Part shown: positions 30,318 through 37,404 of the stretch, one piece after another
Numbering within the stretch: the first letter of the stretch is position 1
Layout of the letters: the number at the start of each line of letters is the position of its first letter
DNA from: Ruminococcus sp.
GTDB taxonomy: Bacteria; Bacillota; Clostridia; Oscillospirales; Ruminococcaceae
NCBI GenBank assembly: GCA_017620025.1
Contig: JAFZRF010000026.1
Span: forward strand, 1 to 46,718
DNA: 46,718 bases
Direction: 5' to 3'
Notes under the pieces: model-generated
Database searches by the model: none
The model's input: only the letters and a program-made list of their open reading frames with translations
Told to the model about the DNA's origin: nothing
Program-made: the position numbers and the translations under genes

Positions 30318-30346
30318 TTGCATGGCTGAAGGATCTGTGATATAAT
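30318..30346 (+). promoter_or_regulatory. Promoter of the ECF sigma/zinc-finger anti-sigma operon
   Basis: TTGCAT and TATAAT are separated by 17 bp, directly downstream of the RNA terminator and about 135 bp before the sigma gene. Confidence 0.65.
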
Positions 30347-30353
30347 GAAGTTC

Positions 30354-30400
30354 AGGATTTTGAAGAGACTGCGCCCATTTAGCGGAATCCTGAGGCGCTT
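30354..30400. repeat. Fragment E of the multi-hairpin repeat
   Basis: The stretch with CTGCGCCC, TTTAGCGGAATCC and GAGGCGCTT matches one end of the repeat in the copy B orientation, with several substitutions. It lies in the leader of the sigma operon. Confidence 0.55.
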
Positions 30401-30480
30401 GGATAAACTGAATATATTTTTTATATTTAACTGTAACATACCGGCAGCTGCTGAGTCTTATGTATGAAGGCGGTGATAAG

Positions 30481-30969
30481 ATGAACACCATTGAAGAGCT
30501 CTACAATGAATATTTCCACGACATATACCTGTACCTTATGTCGCTGTCGCACAGCGAGGATACTGCATCAGAGCTTACACAGGAAACCTTTTTCCGGGCA
30601 ATGCGCTCTGTTGACAAATTCCGGGGTGACTGCGATGTCCGGGTATGGCTTTGTCAGATAGCAAAGAACGCCTTTCTTTCACAGTGCCGCAAGGACAGCC
30701 GCTTCACCGGAGAAGAGGTGCCGGAGACCGTACCGGATACCTCCGTTTCCATAGAGGACAGCCTTGCGGACAAGGAACGTTCCATGGCAATACATCAGAT
30801 ACTGCACGACATGAATGACCCGCACAAGGAGGTATTCACTCTCCGTGTGTTCGGAGAACTGAGCTTCAGGCAGATAGGCGGGCTTTTCGGCAAGACCGAA
30901 AGCTGGGCAAGAGTTACCTTTCATCGTGCAAAGCTTATGATAATCAGCAGACTGGAGGAATCAGAATGA
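30481..30969 (+). CDS. ECF-type RNA polymerase sigma factor
   Basis: The 162-aa protein has region 2 (YFHDIYLYLMSLSHSEDTASELTQETFFRAMRS) with the DNA-binding stretch FRGDCDVRVWLCQIAKNAFL. Region 4 (FTLRVFGELSFRQIGGLFGKTESWARVTFHRAKLMI) follows. The start at 30481 has AAGGCGGTG; the ATG at 30460 is an alternative. It overlaps the anti-sigma gene by 4 bp (ATGA), the normal arrangement for a sigma factor held inactive by its partner. Confidence 0.93.
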   Translation: MNTIEELYNEYFHDIYLYLMSLSHSEDTASELTQETFFRAMRSVDKFRGDCDVRVWLCQIAKNAFLSQCRKDSRFTGEEVPETVPDTSVSIEDSLADKERSMAIHQILHDMNDPHKEVFTLRVFGELSFRQIGGLFGKTESWARVTFHRAKLMIISRLEESE

Positions 30970-31619
30970 ACAACAACTGCGGTATAATAAAGGACCTGCT
31001 CCCGCTGTACGCTGACGGCGTATGCAGCGAGGAGAGCAGAAAAGCCGTTGAGGAGCATATCGCCGGATGCAGCGAATGCCGCTCCGAGCTTGAAAACATA
31101 AATAAGGATATAGCCGTTCCTGCCGTAAAGGATGCAGGAGCAGTAAAACGCATAAAGCGCCGTATACGCACAGAAAAGATAGTTGCCGGACTGGCTGCCG
31201 GAGCAGTCATACTCGGCGGACTTTCCTTTCTTGCTGTATGGCTGATAAATACGGACAGATCAATGGACATGGAGAAATACCACATCACCGAGAATGTCAC
31301 CGTCACCGAGCATGACGGAGCACTCTGGCTGAATGTAAAGGGTACTGCTTCATCCTTCTCCTTAGTATACCCTACACTCAGCGATACCGACGGAGATCAC
31401 TTCGGTTACGGCAAGGGCTTTGAAAAGGAGAAGAAGAACGGTATGGGATATACCCTGAAGCAGCGCCGCATAGACAGCTTTGCCTTTACGGAAATGGGCA
31501 GTGCTGAGCCGTTTGAAAGAAAGATAAAGGATATCAGCGAGCTTGATGAAAGCATCAGAAAGATATTCTACTACGATGATGTCAATAATAAAGAGTATAT
31601 TCTTTGGGAGCGTGACTGA
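30966..31619 (+). CDS. Zinc-finger (zf-HC2) membrane anti-sigma factor
   Basis: The 217-aa protein starts with a putative zinc-binding anti-sigma domain (about 1-45), having the H-x3-C-x2-C motif EEHIAGCSECRSEL. One membrane helix follows (about 75-97). The extracytoplasmic region (about 100-217) is of unknown fold and presumably senses an envelope signal. It would sequester the sigma factor encoded immediately upstream until cleaved or inactivated. Confidence 0.9.
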   Translation: MNNNCGIIKDLLPLYADGVCSEESRKAVEEHIAGCSECRSELENINKDIAVPAVKDAGAVKRIKRRIRTEKIVAGLAAGAVILGGLSFLAVWLINTDRSMDMEKYHITENVTVTEHDGALWLNVKGTASSFSLVYPTLSDTDGDHFGYGKGFEKEKKNGMGYTLKQRRIDSFAFTEMGSAEPFERKIKDISELDESIRKIFYYDDVNNKEYILWERD

Positions 31620-31620
31620 T

Positions 31621-31905
31621 ATGACTGAAAAGAAATTCTGTGTACCTGCAATAATCGCAGCGGCTGCCGCACTTATACTCGGCATATTCTCACTGCCGGC
31701 AGAAAGCATACTGCTGTCGGCCGGAGTTATCATATTCAGCCTTGCAAAGCGCAAAAAGTACCGTCCGCTGATACCCGTGATCATATGTGCTCTGGCACTG
31801 CTGCTCTCCGTCTCCTTCCTCTCACTTCTCATACACGGAGAGACGACCGGAACAGCTTCATCGGATTACTGGCTGATGCGGCTGATATTCGGAGAAATGA
31901 AATGA
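31621..31905 (+). CDS. Small three-helix membrane protein in the sigma operon
   Basis: The 94-aa product has hydrophobic segments at about 8-27, 30-45 and 53-72, separated by a KRKKYR patch. It starts 1 bp after the anti-sigma stop (MTEKKFC). No family is recognised. It may modulate the anti-sigma factor or be the operon's effector. Confidence 0.75.
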   Translation: MTEKKFCVPAIIAAAAALILGIFSLPAESILLSAGVIIFSLAKRKKYRPLIPVIICALALLLSVSFLSLLIHGETTGTASSDYWLMRLIFGEMK

Positions 31906-31910
31906 CAGAA

Positions 31911-31936
31911 AAAGGACGCCGCCGGGCGTCCTTTTT
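31911..31936 (+). terminator. Terminator of the sigma operon
   Basis: AAAGGACGCC and GGCGTCCTTT form a 10-bp stem with a GCCG loop and a TTTTT run, 5 bp after the stop. Confidence 0.92.
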
Positions 31937-31990
31937 CTTTGACTGTATAGGGTTTTCTGTCCGGGGATATCCCGGTGGAGGTGTTCTTTA

Positions 31991-33439
31991 TCAGAAGCGG
32001 AAGTCTCTCTCTCCGTTCCTTATGCGCTCAAGGTAATCGAGAGCCTTCTCACGGCGCTTGGGATCGGGGACCTTCTGTATCTCACGGTCGATGAGAGCCT
32101 CGCCGACCTTCTTTGTCTCTGGGCTTGCGTAGTCCTGGAGATATTCCTGAAGAGTGAGCAGAGCGTTCGGATGACAGCAGTTCTGGATCTGACCTACCTT
32201 GCAGAGAGCCATGAAGCGGTCGCCTGTACGTCCCTCACGGTAGCAGGCTGTGCAGAAGGAGGGAATGAAATCCATATCCATCAGCCACTTTACCACCTCG
32301 TCAAGTGAACGCTGGTCTGATACATCGAACTGCTCAGTGTCGTGCGGCCTCTCGTCGGGAGTGTAGCCCGCATAGCCGCCTACGGAGGTCCTTGAACCGC
32401 CGGAGATCTGTGATACGCCGAGACCGAGTACCTTCTTGCGGCACTCCTCGCTCTCACGGGTGGAGATTATCATGCCTGTGTATGGCACTGCGATACGGAT
32501 GCAGGCAACGATCTTTGCGAATGTCTCATCATCGATACCGTTGTCGAAATCAGCAAGGTCGATGTCGGAAGCTCTTCTGAGACGTGGTACGCTGATAGTA
32601 TGCGGGCCTACGCCGTGTACTGCTTCAAGGTGCTCAGCGTGCATAAGGATGCCTGCGAACTCATAGCGGTACTTGTCAAGGCCGAAGAGAACGCCGAGAC
32701 CTACATCATCGATACCGCCCTCCATTGCTCTGTCCATAGCCTCTGTGTGGTAAGCATAGTTGTGCTTCGGGCCTGCGGGATGAAGGACCTCATAGCTGTC
32801 CTTGTGGTAGGTCTCCTGGAAGAGGATGTATGTTCCGATGCCTGCTTCCTTGAGCTTGCGGTAGTTCTCTACTGTTGTAGCGGCGATATTTACATTGACA
32901 CGGCGGATAGCACCGTTCTTGTGCTTGATGGAGTAGATGGTGTTGATACATTCAAGGATGTACTCGATAGGATTGTTTACCGGATCCTCTCCTGCCTCAA
33001 TGGCAAGTCTCTTGTGACCGAGATCCTGGAGTGCAATTACCTCCTCACGGAGCTCATCCTGAGTGAGCTTCTTTCTCGGGATCTCCTTGTTCTGAACGTG
33101 GTAAGGGCAGTATACGCACTTGTTCACGCAGTAGTTGGAGAGGTAGAGAGGAGCGAACATAACGATACGGTCGCCGTAGAAAGCCTCCTTTATCTCTTTT
33201 GCAAGAGCGTATATCTTCTCTGTCATCTCGGGAATATCGCAGGCAAGGAGAACGCTCGCTTCACGGTGTGAGAGGCCTGAACATTCAACGCCTCTGCCGG
33301 TCTTCTTCGGGCGTGCCTTCTCAAGCAGGGACTCGATGAGTTCCCTGTCATGCTTATGCTCATCGGCATAGGCAAGAGTAGCCTGTATTTCCTCGTCGCT
33401 GATGAACTCCTCAGCCTTCAGTGATTTTATATCGTACAT
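31991..33439 (-). CDS. hydG: [FeFe] hydrogenase maturase HydG
   Basis: HydG is a radical-SAM tyrosine lyase that makes the CO and CN ligands (as an Fe(CO)2CN synthon) of the hydrogenase H-cluster. The 482-aa product has the normal length, the radical-SAM cluster motif CVNKCVYCPYH (C-x3-C-x2-C) at about 107-117, and the C-terminal auxiliary-cluster region CTACYREGRTGDRFM. The GGSRTSVGGY segment is also typical. It is the last gene of a minus-strand run, 13 bp after a macro-domain gene. hydE, hydF and a hydrogenase gene are not in the window. The presence of hydG implies fermentative H2 metabolism. Confidence 0.97.
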   Translation of the reverse strand: MYDIKSLKAEEFISDEEIQATLAYADEHKHDRELIESLLEKARPKKTGRGVECSGLSHREASVLLACDIPEMTEKIYALAKEIKEAFYGDRIVMFAPLYLSNYCVNKCVYCPYHVQNKEIPRKKLTQDELREEVIALQDLGHKRLAIEAGEDPVNNPIEYILECINTIYSIKHKNGAIRRVNVNIAATTVENYRKLKEAGIGTYILFQETYHKDSYEVLHPAGPKHNYAYHTEAMDRAMEGGIDDVGLGVLFGLDKYRYEFAGILMHAEHLEAVHGVGPHTISVPRLRRASDIDLADFDNGIDDETFAKIVACIRIAVPYTGMIISTRESEECRKKVLGLGVSQISGGSRTSVGGYAGYTPDERPHDTEQFDVSDQRSLDEVVKWLMDMDFIPSFCTACYREGRTGDRFMALCKVGQIQNCCHPNALLTLQEYLQDYASPETKKVGEALIDREIQKVPDPKRREKALDYLERIRNGERDFRF

Positions 33440-33452
33440 ATTTATACCTCCG

Positions 33453-34187
33453 TTATTCTTTATCTTTGCCTTTTATTAATGCTCTTTTTCCTGCCTCAAA
33501 AGCCATTCTTATTCCTATTCTGACGATTTCTTCCTTGTGCTCATCCCATAACTTCTTAGCAACGCCAACAACATCACCAGCGACAGCGGCCGCTGCACCT
33601 TTCACTGCTACAGCACCCTTAGCTGCCATAGCATGATGCTTTCCAGCCTTTACAGGAACAAGTACTTCTGCCGGTGTCTCTGCTATATCTTCGCCAAGAG
33701 TAAGGAGAAGCGCTTCGGCTGTTTTTGAATAGATCGTAAGATAAACCTTTTTCAGATTATTTGAAGGCTCGAAGTTCTCAACTGTATTCTTAGCAACAAA
33801 GTAAGCCACACGTGGATCAAATCCATTGTTTCCGGCAGCAAGGAGCGGAAATGCAACAGATTCTATCTTTAAACTGTCAGCTATCATAAGACTTGAAAGA
33901 TATGCCGCACTCAGCAATGCGTACTCATTCTGTTCGCCGCCCTGCCATTTCGGAACAACCGCATGAATAATGTATTCTGCCGGGAGATCAAATCCGGAAG
34001 TCGGAATAGCCGAACCTACCTCAACTGGTGCAAGAGCTTCACACGCTTTCTGAAGTTCTTTAACTCCGGCTTTTTGAAATATAGCTTCTGAAGCACCCGA
34101 GCCTCTTCTTAGCTGGGTATTCGCCGGAAGCACTACCGCCCCGACGTTTAATGAAGTTATATCACCTTTAATCGTAATTAGTTCCAT
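33453..34187 (-). CDS. Macro-domain (ADP-ribose-binding) protein
   Basis: The 244-aa protein begins with a macro domain (about 1-170). ITIKGDITSLNVGAVVLPAN opens it, GSGASEAIFQKAG is the loop, and VAFPLLAAGNNGFDP is the binding-loop region. Macro domains bind or hydrolyse ADP-ribose derivatives. An unusual Ala/Gly/Val-rich segment (about 180-212) and an amphipathic helix (about 215-240) follow and might touch a membrane. It sits between the TM1266-type regulator and hydG, genes usually found together. Its composition is more A+T rich than its neighbours, suggesting insertion. GAGGTG precedes the start. Confidence 0.88.
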   Translation of the reverse strand: MELITIKGDITSLNVGAVVLPANTQLRRGSGASEAIFQKAGVKELQKACEALAPVEVGSAIPTSGFDLPAEYIIHAVVPKWQGGEQNEYALLSAAYLSSLMIADSLKIESVAFPLLAAGNNGFDPRVAYFVAKNTVENFEPSNNLKKVYLTIYSKTAEALLLTLGEDIAETPAEVLVPVKAGKHHAMAAKGAVAVKGAAAAVAGDVVGVAKKLWDEHKEEIVRIGIRMAFEAGKRALIKGKDKE

Positions 34188-34204
34188 TATATCACCTCGT
34201 TATC

Positions 34205-34453
34205 CTATTTCTTGGATATTGCCGCCTTGACCGATACTCCCTGTATCTGTCCGAGACGTCCTGTGAGACAGCTTATCCTGTCCGGTGTTGCATCGAGTGC
34301 CACCGAGATGAGCGATATCCCGCGCTCCTTGTACGGCAGCCCCATGCGTCCTATGATCATATCGCTGTAGTCATGCAGCACACGGTTGACCTCTGTCACC
34401 GCCTCCTGCTCGTCTATCACGACGGCAGCTACAGCTATTCGTTTCTCTTCCAA
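34205..34453 (-). CDS. TM1266-type putative regulator of the iron-only hydrogenase system
   Basis: The 82-residue ACT/NikR-C-like protein (RIAVAAVVIDEQEAVTEVNRVLHDYSDMIIGRMG) matches the small family found beside hydEFG genes. Its role is assumed from context. The start codon is TTG at 34453 with AAGGGGA 7 bp upstream, immediately after the lipase stop. It is followed by the macro-domain gene and hydG. Confidence 0.85.
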   Translation of the reverse strand: MEEKRIAVAAVVIDEQEAVTEVNRVLHDYSDMIIGRMGLPYKERGISLISVALDATPDRISCLTGRLGQIQGVSVKAAISKK

Positions 34454-34454
34454 C

Positions 34455-35288
34455 TTACAATCCCCTTTCCTTCAGCTCGCTGACGAGCCGGATATAGAAA
34501 TCAGTGATGTCGGATATATGATGTTCGTCCTGAGGCTTCTTCCGGCTCAGTCTCCTGCGCCTGAGATCAACCTCATCGCAGTGTGAGATGCCTCTCCGTC
34601 CGGTGCCTGTGAAGGTGCCGAGGAACTCGCCGTAACGCACCTCCTCCGGCGTTAGAAAGCCGTCGCTCTGAGTATTCAGCGCCTTTACCCCGAGATACGG
34701 GAACGTCATTATCCCGTCGCTGAGTGCATTCTTCATAACGAAGGCACAGCTCCTGTAAAGCACTCTGTCATCAGCGGGATTGTCCCTGCCGAATTCCGCC
34801 ATATACTCTCTTGTGAGCTGCCTGATACAGGTATAGGTATCGGGCTTTTTGTCGCCTGAGATAAGATGAAAGAAGTCCGTTATCTTCGCACCGATGTATA
34901 TAAGCGCTCTCAGCGGCTTCGGCAGTTTCATTATCTTCGACAGCGCAACAGAGCCGTTGTGCGGTGTGCTTATCGTGGTGAGAGAGGCTATCCTGTCGCC
35001 GTAACCCATTGTAGAGATAACATATCTCGTTTCAAGGCCGCCCTTGCTGTGGGCTATGACGTTCACCTTCTCCGCACCTGTCTCCCTGAGTATCCTGTCG
35101 ATCGCTCCGGCGATGATACCGGCGTTGTATTCAATGGAGGCGTTGCCGTCCTGACCGCCGTGGAAGACACGAGCGCCGCCCGCTCTGAGGACATCGGGTA
35201 TCCTTCCCCAGTAGCCGAATTTACCGTCACGGAATCCCATGCCGTGCAGCATCAGTATCGGATATTTTGTAGCGCAGCTGTCAGCCAT
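34455..35288 (-). CDS. Alpha/beta-hydrolase, triacylglycerol-lipase-like
   Basis: The 277-aa protein begins with YPILMLHGMGFRD, the oxyanion-hole strand typical of lipases. The nucleophile elbow is NVIAHSKGGLETRY (Ser in AHSKGG, about 92), and TTISTPHNGS follows. A C-terminal acid and histidine are expected; H223 in ISHCDEVDL is a candidate for the latter. No signal peptide is evident, so it is probably cytosolic. It leads the hydG run and is preceded by a 184-nt structured leader with its own promoter and terminator. It ends 1 bp before the hydrogenase regulator gene. Confidence 0.88.
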   Translation of the reverse strand: MADSCATKYPILMLHGMGFRDGKFGYWGRIPDVLRAGGARVFHGGQDGNASIEYNAGIIAGAIDRILRETGAEKVNVIAHSKGGLETRYVISTMGYGDRIASLTTISTPHNGSVALSKIMKLPKPLRALIYIGAKITDFFHLISGDKKPDTYTCIRQLTREYMAEFGRDNPADDRVLYRSCAFVMKNALSDGIMTFPYLGVKALNTQSDGFLTPEEVRYGEFLGTFTGTGRRGISHCDEVDLRRRRLSRKKPQDEHHISDITDFYIRLVSELKERGL

Positions 35289-35316
35289 ATCTCACCTCCG
35301 TATTTTTCCGGCAAAT

Positions 35317-35500
35317 AAAAAAGTCCGCCCGCGGGCAGACAGAATCAGCTTGCAAACAAGCGTCACCGTGCCCTCCGGAAACAGAGCCTTGCCCTGCCGC
35401 CCGAAAACAAGTGTATGTTGTGATGCCGGCAGCCGGATAAGATCCGCCTGTCCGCATAACGGCAATACCGCACAAGGAAAACCAATGTGAGATATCCCCT
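35317..35500 (-). ncRNA. Structured leader or small RNA of about 184 nt upstream of the lipase gene
   Basis: On the minus strand transcription from the promoter at 35535-35507 would start near 35500. It would meet a strong terminator (GTCTGCCCGC / GCGGGCGGAC, 35340-35323, with TTTTTT), 29 bp before the lipase start. Between lie a long imperfect stem around GGATCTTATCC, a GCTTG/CAAGC hairpin and other pairs. GGCGGCAG (35401-35394) is complementary with one bulge to the terminator's 5' arm CTGCCCGC, so an antiterminator is possible. No known riboswitch consensus is recognised. It is either a regulatory leader or an independent small RNA. Confidence 0.5.
35323..35340 (-). terminator. Leader terminator before the lipase gene
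   Basis: GTCTGCCCGCGGGCGGAC is a near-perfect palindrome followed on the minus strand by six T, located between promoter and coding region. Confidence 0.8.
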
Positions 35501-35506
35501 GTTAAT

Positions 35507-35535
35507 ATTATAACACACTGTGCAAACGAAGTCAA
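35507..35535 (-). promoter_or_regulatory. Promoter of the leader RNA/lipase-hydG run
   Basis: On the minus strand TTGACT and TATAAT are separated by 17 bp. Confidence 0.82.
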
Positions 35536-35591
35536 ATCAATAAGTTAGTATTTGCTAATATGTTGTTTTCTGATAAATTTAGTGAAACTAC

Positions 35592-35620
35592 TGGACAAAT
35601 CGCTGTCAGTATGTTATAAT
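35592..35620 (+). promoter_or_regulatory. Promoter of the Cys-rich coiled-coil gene
   Basis: TGGACA and TATAAT are separated by 17 bp, 72 bp before the start codon, divergent from the leader RNA promoter. Confidence 0.75.
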
Positions 35621-35691
35621 ACATTATAGATATGTTCACAGAAGGACGTTCCAAATCTGTGTTACCATAAATAAATACGAGAGGTGTTTTC

Positions 35692-36363
35692 ATGGATCTG
35701 TTATCAATTTTCAAGGGCGGACGCTATTTCGACAAGAGTATCGCACCTAAATGCGATTACTGTCAGTACGGAAAGCGTGCAAGAGACGGAAACAAGGTTC
35801 TCTGCGAAAAGAGAGGACTTGTAGACCGTGAGTATTCATGTACAAAGTTCGTATACTCTCCCCTGAAGCGTATCCCCGTAAAGCAGCTCCGCTTTGTAGG
35901 AAGCCTTGCTGATGAGGATATCTACATCGAGTCACTGGGCGAGCGTGCTGAGAAGGAAGCAGCTCAGAGGGCTGAAGAGAAGAGAAGGGAAAAGGAAGAG
36001 AGAAAGGCCAGAGAGGCAAGAGAGGCTCAGGAGGCCGCCAGACAGGCCGAGCTTGCTGCACAGGCTGCAAGAGAAGCCGAATTCGCCGCACAGGCCCACG
36101 AAGCACCTGTAGTTCCCGATTACAGGGAGGAAGCTCCTGCTCCTCAGGCACCCGATGCTATTCAGGCGCTTGCTGAGGCACCTGCTGCACCGCCTGTTCA
36201 GCCCGAGCAGCATTATGCAGGACAGTATCAGGCACCGGCACCCGAGCAGCGCTACGTTGGCAGACACGAGGCTCCCGGCCCCGAGATCCCTGCTGCTCCC
36301 ACCGAGGAGGAAAGGAACTATGTAGGCCTCCACGAGGCTACTCCGTCCGATCCTCAGGAATAA
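35692..36363 (+). CDS. Cys-motif protein with Glu/Ala/Arg coiled coil and Pro-rich tail
   Basis: The 223-aa protein has four cysteines in its N-terminal 50 residues (CDYCQYG ... VLCEKRG ... YSCTKF), a likely zinc site. A highly charged helix (about 84-135, repeated AEEKRREKEERKAREAR-like) follows, then a Pro/Ala-rich tail with repeated HYAGQY, RYVGRHEA and NYVGLHEA motifs (about 190-218). There is no signal peptide, so it is cytosolic. Function is unknown. GAGGTG lies 6 bp before the start. A hairpin and then tRNA-Leu follow. Confidence 0.85.
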   Translation: MDLLSIFKGGRYFDKSIAPKCDYCQYGKRARDGNKVLCEKRGLVDREYSCTKFVYSPLKRIPVKQLRFVGSLADEDIYIESLGERAEKEAAQRAEEKRREKEERKAREAREAQEAARQAELAAQAAREAEFAAQAHEAPVVPDYREEAPAPQAPDAIQALAEAPAAPPVQPEQHYAGQYQAPAPEQRYVGRHEAPGPEIPAAPTEEERNYVGLHEATPSDPQE

Positions 36364-36374
36364 TATGACTATCA

Positions 36375-36399
36375 CAGCCCTGCCTGTGCGGCGGGGCTG
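36375..36399 (+). terminator. Hairpin between the Cys-rich gene and tRNA-Leu
   Basis: CAGCCC and GGGCTG with an inner GCC/GGC form a stem 12 bp after the stop. The T-run is weak (GGTTTA), so it may terminate partly or mark a processing site ahead of the tRNA. Confidence 0.55.
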
Positions 36400-36405
36400 G
36401 TTTAT

Positions 36406-36490
36406 GCGGGTGTGGTGAAATTGGCAGACACGCAAGATTTAGGTTCTTGTGCCGTAAGGTGTGCAGGTTCAAGTCCTGTCACCCGCACCA
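36406..36490 (+). tRNA. tRNA-Leu (anticodon UAG)
   Basis: The acceptor arms GCGGGTG (36406-36412) and CACCCGC (36480-36486) pair, followed by discriminator A and an encoded CCA. The anticodon stem AAGA/TCTT encloses the loop TTTAGGT with anticodon TAG, reading CUA and other CUN codons. A long class II variable arm (TGCCGTAAGGTG) and the T arm GCAGG-TTCAAGT-CCTGT agree with leucine. Confidence 0.97.
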
Positions 36491-36499
36491 AACAACAAA

Positions 36500-36540
36500 T
36501 TGCCTGAATAACGGTTTTATGCCGGTATTCAGGCAATTTC
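36500..36540 (+). terminator. Terminator of tRNA-Leu
   Basis: TTGCCTGAATA and TATTCAGGCAA form an 11-bp stem with a 15-nt loop followed by TTTCTTT, starting 10 bp after the tRNA. Confidence 0.88.
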
Positions 36541-36590
36541 TTTATGTCACGAGTCCCGCTGTGATTCCGTTTCTTTACTGAAAAAAGCAG

Positions 36591-36636
36591 AAAAATCACA
36601 CGATTTTCCATAAAAATCACACGAAAAATCACACGA
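36591..36636. repeat. Three 13-bp direct repeats downstream of tRNA-Leu
   Basis: AAAAATCACACGA occurs at 36591-36603, 36612-36624 and 36624-36636. They lie 100 bp after a tRNA gene, a frequent integration site, and could be recombinase arm sites or the scar of a lost element. No integrase gene is present. The rest of 36540-36745 shows nothing else clear. Confidence 0.5.
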
Positions 36637-36748
36637 AAACCGACTTAGTTAAGAGACCGGAAAGTGATACAGCACTGCATCAGCACGTCTGATCTGTGCT
36701 CTGGAAAACCCGTCTCCCTCCCCCTTGATATTATTCTTCAGAGCTTTC

Positions 36749-36777
36749 TTGTATCTCCGGTAAAAAAATGTTAGAAT
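36749..36777 (+). promoter_or_regulatory. Possible sigma-A promoter of the plus-strand sigma cassette
   Basis: TTGTAT and TAGAAT are separated by 17 bp, just upstream of the motif shared with the minus-strand cassette. Confidence 0.45.
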
Positions 36778-36779
36778 AA

Positions 36780-36816
36780 ACTTAGTATAGACCGCAGTTC
36801 CCATCGTCTAATAAGT
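36780..36816 (+). promoter_or_regulatory. Shared bipartite promoter motif of the sigma cassettes (plus copy)
   Basis: ACTTAG (36780-36785) and TAATAAGT (36809-36816) are separated by 23 bp. The same two blocks at the same spacing occur before the paralogous sigma gene at 46289-46325. This may be an autoregulated promoter or a site for a common regulator. Confidence 0.6.
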
Positions 36817-36849
36817 GAAAGGAATCCATTCCGGAAAGGAGTCCCCGAT

Positions 36850-37404
36850 ATGGAAAACGGTGAAAGTAGCTACCGCCGTTTCCTTGCAGGTGATGATGAA
36901 GGTATGGTAGAGCTTATCCGCAACTACAAGGACGGACTGATTCTCTATCTGTGCAGCATCACCGGCGACATTGATTCCGCAGAAGAATGCGTTCAGGATA
37001 CGTTCATAAGACTTGCTGTGAAGAAGCCGCATTTTGCAGGCCGCAGTTCCTTCCGCACATGGCTGTACGCTATCGGCAGGAATATGGCTGTAGACAGGCT
37101 CAGAAGCCTTAAACGCCGCAGGCAGACTTCTCTTGAGGACGCTGCTGAAATAAGCGATGGCTCTGACCTTGAACGCAGCTATCTTATGAGCGAAAGAAAG
37201 GTCACCCTCCACCGTGCTATGCGGAATCTGAAAAAAGAATACCAGCAGGTGCTGTGGCTGACCTATTTCGAGGAATTCACAGCTGCCGAGGCTGCTTCTG
37301 CTATGGGAAAGACAAGGAAGCAGACAGAGAACCTACTGTATAATGCAAGGAAGGCACTAAGAACAGAACTGGAAAAGGAGGGCTTCAGCTATGATGAGTT
37401 ATAA
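36850..37404 (+). CDS. ECF-type sigma factor, plus-strand dockerin cassette
   Basis: The 184-aa protein has region 2 (MVELIRNYKDGLILYLCSITGDIDSAEECVQDTFIRLAV) with SSFRTWLYAIGRNMAVDRLR. Region 4 (LKKEYQQVLWLTYFEEFTAAEAASAMGKTRKQTENLLYNARKAL) follows. It is paralogous along its whole length to the sigma factor at 45694-46245; both start with a SSY-RFL-GD motif. It overlaps the anti-sigma gene by 14 bp. It should control its own cassette and perhaps other dockerin genes. Confidence 0.93.
   Translation: MENGESSYRRFLAGDDEGMVELIRNYKDGLILYLCSITGDIDSAEECVQDTFIRLAVKKPHFAGRSSFRTWLYAIGRNMAVDRLRSLKRRRQTSLEDAAEISDGSDLERSYLMSERKVTLHRAMRNLKKEYQQVLWLTYFEEFTAAEAASAMGKTRKQTENLLYNARKALRTELEKEGFSYDEL

Noticed and set aside
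29733-30329. 198-codon frame overlapping the CotH gene end and the orphan RNA
   Set aside because: It starts inside the CotH gene out of frame, runs through a terminator and has no independent start signal.
35317-35500. SRP RNA, 6S RNA or a known riboswitch
   Set aside because: CTCTGTTT and TCCGGAGG pieces recall SRP RNA, but the conserved domain IV core is absent, and no TPP, FMN, SAM, T-box, cobalamin or c-di-GMP consensus could be matched by eye.
35281-35535. 84-codon minus-strand frame across the leader before the lipase gene
   Set aside because: It begins upstream of the predicted transcription start and has no ribosome binding site; hairpins and a terminator explain the region better.
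36402-36632. Minus-strand open frame with a peptide ending KSCVSANFTTPA
   Set aside because: It is the antisense translation of tRNA-Leu plus its terminator, a well-known source of spurious proteins.
36591-36636. CRISPR array
   Set aside because: There are only three short repeats, two of them sharing a base, with no spacers of regular length and no cas genes in the window.
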